Part shown: one piece after another, positions 17,660 through 26,500 of the stretch
How the letters are laid out: the number at the start of each line of letters is the position of its first letter
Position numbering within the stretch: the first letter of the stretch is position 1
The notes under the pieces: generated by a model
The model's input: only the letters and a program-made list of their open reading frames with translations
Database searches by the model: none
Told to the model about the DNA's origin: nothing
NCBI GenBank assembly: GCA_048569615.1
Contig: JBLIRK010000005.1
Coordinates: 13,064 to 77,063, forward strand
Direction: 5' to 3'
DNA: 64,000 nt
From: JAYEPK01 sp048569615
Lineage (GTDB): Archaea > Thermoplasmatota > Penumbrarchaeia > Penumbrarchaeales > Penumbrarchaeaceae
Program-made: the position numbers and the translations under genes

Positions 17660-18026
17660 CGATCTTCCCCCTGAGGATCTTGTTCACGAACTCAGTTGTA
17701 TCTTCCCAGGTCCTGGACCAGACCTCGAGTTTGTCCTTCCCCTTCTTTGTTATTCTGTAGTATTTCCTCGGAGGTCCCGATTCCGAGGCCTTTATCTCGC
17801 TTTTAAGGTAGCCTTTCTTCTCCATCGCCCGAAGCACCGGATATATGGTTCCCTGCTTCATCTGGACACCTGTCAAGTTCATTTCCTCCATCTGCTTGGC
17901 GATCTGGTAGCCGTAAAGTGGCTCCTTCGAGTTGTCGCAGATGGCCAGAAGTATCAGTGAGATGAGCCCCGTAACAAGCTCCTTCTCGAACTTCTCGTCC
18001 CGCTTTATCTTTTCATCTTTCTTCAT
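17652..18026 (-). CDS. PadR-family transcriptional regulator
   Basis: A 124-residue winged-helix repressor of the PadR family. The signature regions are LYGYQIAKQMEEM, QGTIYPVLRAMEKKGYL and GPPRKYYRITKKGK, which make up the recognition helix and wing. PadR proteins bind palindromic operators as dimers and usually respond to small molecules or membrane stress. The ATG at 18026 follows GGTGATC, a near-perfect SD, with about 5-nt spacing; a GTG at 18035 overlaps the stop of the DUF4097 gene as GTGA. Gene order (DUF4097 protein, PadR, HAAS sensor) mirrors bacterial cell-envelope signalling operons. It may autoregulate the operon from the promoter at 19120-19129. Confidence 0.92.
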   Translation of the reverse strand: MKKDEKIKRDEKFEKELVTGLISLILLAICDNSKEPLYGYQIAKQMEEMNLTGVQMKQGTIYPVLRAMEKKGYLKSEIKASESGPPRKYYRITKKGKDKLEVWSRTWEDTTEFVNKILRGKIDG

Positions 18027-18031
18027 GGGGA

Positions 18032-19027
18032 TCACCCCTTTCCTTCCAGAGTGATGTCCCCCGAATCTGTCTCCAGTCTGACCAAGGGGCCTCCTTCGTT
18101 CACCTGACCCCTCTTCTCCTTGTCCCTAGGATATCTAAATGTGACATTGTCCTCATAAAAGCCGGTGATCCTCAGATCACCGGCATCGGTATAAAGCTCG
18201 AAATCAAAGGAGCTGTTAACCGGAAATGATACCTTGATGTCTCCCGCGCTGTTGCGGACATCCAATCCGTTCTCATCCAGTTCCATCAGGTCGAGATCGA
18301 TATCTCCCGCCTCGGCATCGACCCTTGAGATGATGCCGCAGTTCTCGCATTTCACGTTGCCCGCATCGGCCCTCACGTAGTCGATGTGGCCGATGTTGGT
18401 CAATTTGATGTCTCCAGCATCGCTTCTGACGTCTCCGACGAATTCCACTTGGGTGATTTCGATGTCGCCGACATCCGATTCCAGACTCTCGATCCTCTGA
18501 ACATTCTTGATCCTGACATCTCCGGCGTTGGACCTGACCCTCGTGAGGTTCTCCGAATCGTAGACCAGGATCCTCCCGGCTCTGTTCGTCAACGAAATGT
18601 TTCCCTCTGCACCTTCGAGCCTGAGAATCCCAAAGTTCACTTCTATCCTCTTGACCGTCATTTCGGCCGGGATGTAGACCGTCAGGTCCATCCATACCCA
18701 GGGGGAGTCCTTGTCCCTCTTCGTCGTGATCCTGAAGGTGTCCTGTTTCTCCACGTGAAGGTCGATCTTGTCCAGCTCCTCCGCCCCGAAGAGGGTCTTC
18801 TTCGTCCCTTTGATCTCGATCTTGCTCTCATCCCATGAGTAGACCTTCACATCGCCCATGTCGTTTATGACCTCCAGCTCGAGATCTTTGTCCCAGGGGT
18901 GGGTTTCGACCACCTCCTTCCGGTCCATCTGGAAATAACCCATACCTGCCCAGTATGTGGTTATGGCCAGCATGAGCGCTATCATGACCACTGTGAGGAC
19001 AAGGAACGCTCTCCAGCTGTGCTTCAG
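18032..19027 (-). CDS. DUF4097-type beta-helix surface protein (probable CTG start)
   Basis: A 331-residue protein with one N-terminal TM signal anchor (about 8-30). The rest is a right-handed beta-helix-like repeat region: successive turns of about 18-20 residues with G-D-V/I-K-I/V cores (GDVKVY, GDIEITQ, GDIKLTN, GDIDLDL, GDLRITG). These are typical of DUF4097/putative auto-transporter adhesin head domains and are extracellular. No ATG, GTG or TTG fits in frame between the predicted transcription start (about 19099) and the TM helix. A CTG at 19027 has GGGGGGGTG 7 nt upstream and encodes LKHSWRAF. A length error in the seven-G run is an alternative explanation. First gene of the PadR/sensor operon. 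Confidence 0.75.
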   Translation of the reverse strand: MKHSWRAFLVLTVVMIALMLAITTYWAGMGYFQMDRKEVVETHPWDKDLELEVINDMGDVKVYSWDESKIEIKGTKKTLFGAEELDKIDLHVEKQDTFRITTKRDKDSPWVWMDLTVYIPAEMTVKRIEVNFGILRLEGAEGNISLTNRAGRILVYDSENLTRVRSNAGDVRIKNVQRIESLESDVGDIEITQVEFVGDVRSDAGDIKLTNIGHIDYVRADAGNVKCENCGIISRVDAEAGDIDLDLMELDENGLDVRNSAGDIKVSFPVNSSFDFELYTDAGDLRITGFYEDNVTFRYPRDKEKRGQVNEGGPLVRLETDSGDITLEGKG

Positions 19028-19119
19028 GATGACACCCCCCCGAACCTGCCTTCGGGATAGGTGATGGACCTTCCCGCCGGCATTATTGTAGAGTGCATAG
19101 TAGTGTAAAGTGCACAATA

Positions 19120-19129
19120 GTATATATAG
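19120..19129 (-). promoter_or_regulatory. TATA box of the DUF4097-PadR-sensor operon
   Basis: CTATATATAC on the minus strand, an excellent box A. The predicted start near 19099 leaves a leader of about 70 nt before the GGGGGGG site and the CTG at 19027. The in-frame TTG at 19117 lies upstream of that start and so is unlikely to be used. Confidence 0.6.
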
Positions 19130-19177
19130 GTTTCCCGGATCGGAAAATGGCTGATATGCATTTGTGTTGACTAGATC

Positions 19178-19837
19178 TCAACCATACATCGGTCCCGGTT
19201 CCGAATGGGGACCTTCCGCTTCCTCCTTTGCCCGTTGCTCCAGCAAACTGTTGGTCTGCTGGAGGAGGTTCTTGGCGGATTCTTCGTCGAGGCCTCCCCG
19301 ATGGACAAGGAAATCCAGGATGGATTCCTCACTCTCTCCCGATTGCAGTTTCACCGCAACAATGGCCAGGAACCTGTTGGCCATGAACTCCTGCATCTCC
19401 TCCGTCAGTCCGAGTATCTTTATCAGGTTGTGGGCTCCGACGATAAGAAGCGTCAGGGCGTCGTTGAACTCTTCCTTCCCCAGTGAGTTGAGGTCAAGGT
19501 CCACCTGGATGATGGGATTGTCCTCGTAGCCGATCAGTCCTGCCTTCATCAGGTTCAGGTCGGAGTTAAGGTGGAGCAGCTTCTTGTAGATCCTCATCCT
19601 CTCCGTTGCTTCCATGGCATCGGTCGGAATGATGGGATTTATCACAAGATTGGCAAAGTGCTTCCCGACTACAACCTCCACGTTGAATGGTATCTTGGGA
19701 TGGGAGGCGGTTATGAGCGTCTTGTCCGGCTGCCCCTCTATGCCGCTGGTCTGGATGTCCCACGGATAATCTATGAGCAGTTCGGCGCCATCCTTCCCTT
19801 CTGTAAGCCATTTGGATATCTTCTCTGTCCATTCCAT
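19178..19837 (-). CDS. YbjN/type III chaperone-like fold protein, unknown function
   Basis: A 219-residue soluble protein. Residues about 1-150 alternate amphipathic helix and beta-strands. The order is a helix (WTEKISKWLTEG), strands (KTLITASHPKIPFNVEVVVG), and a helix-strand unit ending VDLDLNSLGKEEFNDALTLL. This pattern resembles YbjN and secretion-chaperone-like domains. The C-terminus is helical, acidic and Gln-rich (LLQQTNSLLEQRAKEE). The ATG at 19837 has GGAGTG 9 nt upstream and a TTTATTAACC box near 19867-19877. I could not assign a process. Confidence 0.6.
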   Translation of the reverse strand: MEWTEKISKWLTEGKDGAELLIDYPWDIQTSGIEGQPDKTLITASHPKIPFNVEVVVGKHFANLVINPIIPTDAMEATERMRIYKKLLHLNSDLNLMKAGLIGYEDNPIIQVDLDLNSLGKEEFNDALTLLIVGAHNLIKILGLTEEMQEFMANRFLAIVAVKLQSGESEESILDFLVHRGGLDEESAKNLLQQTNSLLEQRAKEEAEGPHSEPGPMYG

Positions 19838-19961
19838 ATTAATCCACACTCCTATCATATCTCGGTTAATAAACATTGTCAAGGGAATATGTGTTGTTCT
19901 TTGAATCGGTACATCAGGTACGGGAATGCATGAAGACATTATTAGATTTAGACCTCACATT

Positions 19962-20534
19962 TCAGTCCTTGCTCAGGATGGAATACACCCTTCCGTCAAC
20001 CGGACCATCCTCGAGGATGTACCTGTCCCTGAGGGTACCTTCCATGAAGAAACCGCATTTCTCCATGACCCTGGATGATCTGATGTTGGGGGCAAAGATG
20101 ACCGCTGATATCCTGTGGAGTTTCAATTTATCGAAACCGTAGGCCACAAGTCCTCTGACAGCTTCGGGCATTATGCCCTGACCCCAGTGCTTCCTTCCCA
20201 GCCAGTAGCCGATCTCGCAGGCCCTATTCTGCCATTCGATGTTCATAAGGCCGATCCCGCCGATGACCCTGTCGAAATCCTTTTCCGCTATTGCAAGATT
20301 GAGTGCGCTTCCCTCATCGAACCATTTCATGTTCTTATCTATGAAGTTTATGGCATCATCCGGGCCGTACGGATGAGGGATATTGAGGGTATATCTCGAG
20401 ATGCCCCGATCGTTGATCTGTTCCGCGATATCATCCACATCCTCCATCCTGAACCTTCTCAGGACCACGATACCGCAGTCAATCGTTATGTCTTCCTCGA
20501 ACGGCTCCTCTTCCATGCTCCCGCCTTCTTCCAT
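19962..20534 (-). CDS. GNAT acetyltransferase, RimJ/RimL type
   Basis: A 190-residue acetyl-CoA-dependent N-acetyltransferase. Beta-strand 1 is IVVLRRFRMEDVDDI. The CoA-binding loop is YWLGRKHWGQGIMPEA (the RimJ/L Q/R-x-x-G-x-G/A variant), followed by HRISAVIFAPNIRSSRVMEKCGF and the typical GTLRDR ending. Length is normal. The N-terminus has an unusual acidic, methionine-rich extension (MEEGGSMEEEPFEED), so ATG at 20516 is an alternative to 20534. It starts 4 nt after the stop of the giant adhesin-like gene and may be co-transcribed with it. The acceptor may be a protein N-terminus or a small molecule. Confidence 0.88.
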   Translation of the reverse strand: MEEGGSMEEEPFEEDITIDCGIVVLRRFRMEDVDDIAEQINDRGISRYTLNIPHPYGPDDAINFIDKNMKWFDEGSALNLAIAEKDFDRVIGGIGLMNIEWQNRACEIGYWLGRKHWGQGIMPEAVRGLVAYGFDKLKLHRISAVIFAPNIRSSRVMEKCGFFMEGTLRDRYILEDGPVDGRVYSILSKD

Positions 20535-20538
20535 GGAA

Positions 20539-23500
20539 CTATCTTCTGTGATTAGTAATCTGTGATGGTGATTCTGTATCATCCTTTCTCTTAATGAAGA
20601 ACAGGTAGACCAAAACGGATAGTATCAGAAGGGAGATGATCAATGCAATTATTGCCATGATCACGGAAAGGGAAACGGAGCCCTTTGTTTCGGACTGCTC
20701 CTCCTCCACATTGGAGAGGCTCTCTTCAAGATCTTCCAGCAGCGTAAGGTCTTCCTCAATGTTCTGCAACCTTGACGAGAGCAGGAATAGATCTTGCCTA
20801 GTGGACATCAGTCCGGATATGTTTTCGAGCCTTTCCTTCAATGCAATGTCGAAATCGGAAATCCTGGATCCAAGTTCGTTGATGGTTTCCAGAATGAGGG
20901 TGTCGTTTGTCATTATCTGGTCCGACAGATGCTCCAGCCTCAAGCTTATACCTGCCAGGGAAAGGTCCTGGATCCCGTTCAGAAGGTCCTCGATCTCCGT
21001 AATCGAGGAAGAGAGATTGGTCTCGGATCTGGCCATCATATCCCTCAATCCTGATAGTCCTACAAAAAGTTCCGAGCGGAAGAGCCGGATATCGCTGTCC
21101 ATGCCGAGCAGTTCCTGATGCAGGGAAGAGTTGACAGCCTCGAGCTGAAGTGCCAATGATAGGAGCCCGCTCTCGAACCTCAGTCTTAGCATATCTATCT
21201 CGTTCTGTATCGTTTCGTTGAACCCGCTTAGGTCGGCCACCATGGTGCTCAATATCGCAGTGATATCGTTGCCAAGGGAGGTCATTCCGTGTGTCAGCGT
21301 GGTTATGTTCATGTCCACGGCCGAAAGCAGAACGAGGATCTCCATGAATCCCATGTCCATATCACCGGAAAGGATGTTGAGATCTGAGGCGGCATTGGTA
21401 ACATTTACGTCCACAGCCCGAAGCAGAGCGATCATGGTTGCAGTATGCAGGTCGTAGGTCCCCTTGAAGCTGCCGAACTCGGTCCTGTGGGCGTTGAGCT
21501 CGCTTATTATGGTATCCAGGTCGGTCAGGACCTCGTCTATGTCCAGACCAAGTGCTGAAAGATCGGCTTTCAATGATGAGTTCACACCATGCAGTTCGGA
21601 GCGAAGTTCTGTCAATCCCGAGATGACATCACTTATCGACCCGTTGAGGAAGGCGAGATCGTTGCTGTTGACGTTTACGATGTTCAATATGGATGCGAGA
21701 CTGAGGGTGATCGTGCCGTTGAAGAAGTCAACATCCGCTCCGGTGGAATTTATATCGTCCCAGATGTCCTCGAGCATAACCTTTATCCAGCCGGTCTCCG
21801 AAGTGTCCAGCAGTCCCACTGTTCCGTTCACATATCCAAGGATGACCTTCATCGTATCGATGTCAAGGGTGATGTTCGTCTCGAAGGAGAGGAATTCGTC
21901 CCTGTGCGAGCGGAGGTTCGAGGAAAGGTCCTGAAGTTCGGCAAGAATGGAGGCGTTTGCTCCGTCAAGTGATTTCGAGAGAAGTGTGATCCTGTATATG
22001 ATGCCATCAAGTGTGTCGTTGAGGGAATCGACACCGCCAGATGTGCTTCCGAGCAGGGTGATGATCGTAGCGAGGTCAGTGCTGAATGTGTTGTTGATGA
22101 AATCTATGTCTGCGCTCCCCCGCTCCACAAGGTCGAAGAGGTCCGAGAGGTCCGAGAAGAGGGATAAGTTCAGGTAATCCAGGTCGAGGGCGATGTCCGC
22201 CAACAGGTTGGATATCAATGATAGTTCGGTATTGAAGCTTCCATTGACGTATTTGAGGTGGTTGTTGTTCTCGATCACGAAGTTTAGCAGTTCGGAAAGG
22301 TCCGTGCTCAAGGATGTGTTGAGATACCCGAGGCCGTCTTTGTTGTCCTTGGCGTATTGGAGAAGTTCGTAGAGTTCGGATTCTACCGTCATGTTGAGAT
22401 ATGTGAGCTTCTGGTTGATCATTGTGGCATAGAACAATAATGTGTTCAGGTCGGTGTCGATGGAGTTGTTCATGAACTTCAGGTGGTTGTTGTTCTCTAT
22501 GACGAAGGAGAGCAATGCCGATAGGTCCCCTTCTATCGACGAATTCATGTATTTCAGGAAGTTGTTGTTCTCGATAACGAATGAGAGCATTCCTGAGAGG
22601 TCGGAGCTTATGGTCCCGTTCATCGAATCCAGTTTGTTGTTCAAAGCTATCAGATAGTTCATCAGGGATGTGAGGTCGGAATCTATGGAATTGTTCATGT
22701 ATTTGAGGTGGTTGTTGTTCTCGATGAGGAAGTCCAGAATATCGGCCAGGTCGGAATCTATGGAGGAGTTCATGTATTTGAGGTGGTTGTTGTTCTCAAC
22801 GATGAAGTCCCGGAGCTCTGTCAGGTCGGCTTGGATGGATGCGTTCATGTATTTCAGGTGGTTGCTGTTCTCGATGAGGAAGGTCAGAAGCTCGGAGAGA
22901 TCGGAATCAATGGAGTTGTTCATGTATTTCAGGTAGTTGTTGTTCTGGACCAGGAACGAAAGTATTGTGGCGAGGTCTGAATCAATGGAGTTGTTCATGT
23001 ATTTGAGGTGGTTGTTGTTCTGGATGAGGAACGTCAAGACCGTAGTGAGTCCCCCTCCGAAGCTCGCGTTGGTATATTTCAGAATATTGTTATTCTCCAC
23101 GATGAAGTCCCGGAGCTCCGTCAATTCGGATCGGATGGATGTGTTCATGAACTTCAGGTGGTTGTTGTTCTCCACGACGAAATCCAGCAGCTCCGTGAGG
23201 TCCGAATCTATCGAGGCATTCATGTACTTCAGGTGGTTGTTGTTCTCCACGATGAAGGTCCTCAATTCGGTGAGGTCGCTCCAAATAGTGTCGTTCATGA
23301 ACTCCAGGTGAGCGTTGTGTGCTATGAGATAATCGAGGATATCCGTTATATCGGAACCAAGGGAGGAGTTGAGGTATTTCAGTCGGTTATTGTTCTCCAC
23401 GATGAAGGTTAAAAGATCCGCGAGGTCCGAATCTATCGAGGCGTTCATGTGCTTCAGGTGATTGTTGTTCTCGATGAGGAAGGTGAGTATATCGGAGAGC

Positions 23501-26500
23501 TCCGAATGGACGGAAGCGTTCATTCCCTTCAGGTAGTTGTTGCTGCCGATCACATAGGACAGGATATTGTCGAGGTCCGTGGAGAAGGAGATGTTCATGT
23601 ACTTCAGTATGTTGTTGCTGTCTCCCACCATGGAGTAGATGTTTGAAAGAGAGGGGAGCACCGTGGAATTCATGTACGTCAGATTGCCTAGGATGTTGTA
23701 AAGGAGCTGTTTGATGGCGGAATTATCCGTCCCGATGGTGTCGTTGATGGACGTTGCAAGGGCGAGAAGAGCGGAGAGCTGGGTGTGTTGTGTTCTGTTC
23801 ATGTAATCCGCTATGTTCCAGGTCTTGAGCACCGTGGAGTTGATGTAATCGATATCCATCGCCAGGGCGTCTATGGCCGCCTCGAGGGCCGACAGGTCCA
23901 CGGATCCCGAACCGGAGGAGGATGGACTTTTATCGATCTTTACGGCATCCGTGATAACTATCGTGCTCTCCCCTCCGAGGGGCTCGACGGTAACAACGCC
24001 GTAATAGTAGGTGAGATTCCACTGAATATCAATGTCCTTGTAGTCATTATCGGTCGTTGAGTTGAGTCTGTAAAGGGCGTGCGGATCAGTCCCTCGGTAG
24101 ATACCGTAAATGTAGGTGGAGTTCCCTACATCGTCCCAGGTCAGGTTCATGGAGCTCTGGAGAGCTGTCGCCGACAGGTTCCGGATGGTTACTGGACCGA
24201 TATGGTCGATGAGATAGACCTTTCCCGCACCCGTTCCACCTTTGTCATTGCCATAGGCTCCGATGAGGATATCATCGAGACCATCACGGTCGACGTCCCC
24301 TGCCCCGGAAACGGACCAACCCGAATAATCTGAGGTCTTTTCCCCGTAGAACGAAGCATCCGCTTCCGAAAGGTCCACATCCCTCCTCCATCCCGCCGGT
24401 TTTCCGTAGAAGATGTATGATTGGCCGGCATCCGTCGCCCCTTCATCGTTCGCATACGCTCCGATGAGGATATCATCGAATCCGTCACCGTTGACATCTC
24501 CCGCTCCGGAAACAGATACACCTGACCTGTCGCTTGCGGATTCTCCCCAGAAAGATCCATCCGCTTCCGAAAGGTCGGTGTCGATCTTGAGCCCCGAAGA
24601 CCTTCCAAGGATAAGGTAGGTCTGTCCGGCATCGGTCCCGCCGTCATCATCACTGTTTGCTCCTATGAGGATGTCGTCATATCCGTCGCCATTGACGTCA
24701 CCGGCTCCGGAGACGCTCTGCCCGGCGAGGTCTCCGGCATCCTCCCCCCAGAACGACGCATCGGCCTTGGAAAGGTCGGTGTCAATACTCCATCCGCTCC
24801 TCTTCCCGTAAACGAGGTAAACCTGGCCGGCATTCGCTCCCCCGTCATCATCCTGGACGGCTCCTATGAGGATGTCATCGAATCCATCTCCATTGACATC
24901 TCCCGCACCGGAGATGGATTGACCCGACCTGTCATCTGCATCCTCGCCTATGAATGAAGCATCGGCATCAGAGAGGTCCGCATCCATCTTCCATCCGGTC
25001 GGTTTACCAAGTATGAGATAGGTCTGGCCAGAGTTGCTCCCGCCGTCCTCATCGAGAAGGGCGTTGATCAGGAAATCATCGTATCCGTCGGCATTCACGT
25101 CTCCTGCCCCTGAAACTGCGTAGCCGGAATAATCGCCCGAATCCTCGCCGATGAACGAAGCATCCGCTTCCGAAAGATCAGTGTCTCTGCTCCATCCCGC
25201 CGGTTTTCCAAGTATGAGATATGTCTGCCCGGCCGTAGTCCCTCCATCATCATCGCCGATGGCTCCTATCAGGAAATCATCATATCCGTCACCGTTGACA
25301 TCCCCCGCACCCGACACAGCTCGTCCCGAATTATCGTCTGCATCCTCGCCAAGAAACGATGCGTCGGCATTTGAAAGATCGAAGTTCGTATCCATTCCCG
25401 TTCCATTTCCGAAGATCAGGTAGGTCTGCCCCGAATTGCTGCCTCCGTCATCGTCCTGGTAGGCACCAATTAGTATGTCATCATATCCGTCTCCGTTGAC
25501 ATCCCCCGCTCCGGATACGCAATACCCCGCGAAATCAGAGCCGTCCTCTCCGATATAACCCGAATAGTTCCCCGTCAGGTCCACGTCGATCTTCCCCCAG
25601 CGGACCGGGTCCGGATGTTCGGGATTGAGGTCCATCTCGTTCAGTATGTTGTCATTGTCCAGGTCCGGATCGAAGCTGTCTCCGATCCCATCCCTGTCAT
25701 CGTCATGATCGCAGTAGATGGACACCGGGTGGGAATGGCCGGATTCAATACCTGAACCGTCAATGGTCCTTATCGAGTAGTAGTAGGTCTTATGAAGTTC
25801 CACTTCCCGGTCGATATACTCCCTGAAGAAAAGGCCCGTGGCGGAAACCTCCTCGTAATCCCTCCCATCCATGGACCTGTAAACGGTATAACCTGAAAGG
25901 GGCTTCCAGTATCGTGGATTCTTCCAGGATAATCCTACCTCCCTTTTATCCGGATCATAGGATACATCTATGAACTTGGGGGATGGAGGTCCGCTCATGT
26001 AGAACCATAGATAGGTCTGTCCTGCATAGGATGCTCCCTCTTCGTCATCCGGTGATGAGATGAGCAGATCGTCATATCCGTCTCCATTGACATCCCCCGC
26101 TCCCGAAACATGTTTGCCAGCGTGATCCCCCGCATCCTCCCCCCAGAAGGAAGATGTTGCATTGGACAGGTCGGTATCCATGCTCCAGCCCGTTGACTTT
26201 CCCGTTATCAGATAGACCTGGCCTGCATCGGATCCTCCGTCATCGTCGTAATATGCGCCTATCAGAAAATCATCGTATCCATCCCCGTTGACGTCTCCGG
26301 TTCCGGAGACTGAAACACCGGAGGAATCGTTCGCATCCTCCCCCCAGAACGAAGCATCCGAGTTTGAGAGGTCCCGGTCCGTTTTCCAACCTGAAGGTCT
26401 GCCGAGGATCAGGTAGGTCTGACCGGCATTTGATCCTCCGTCATCATCCCCCAATGCGGAGATCAGCACATCATCGAATCCATCTCCGTTCACATCCCCA

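Noticed and set aside
21952..23676. Regular 75-bp DNA repeats that could look like a CRISPR array or satellite
   Set aside because: The repeats encode protein units in one continuous frame, have no unique spacers and drift at synonymous sites.
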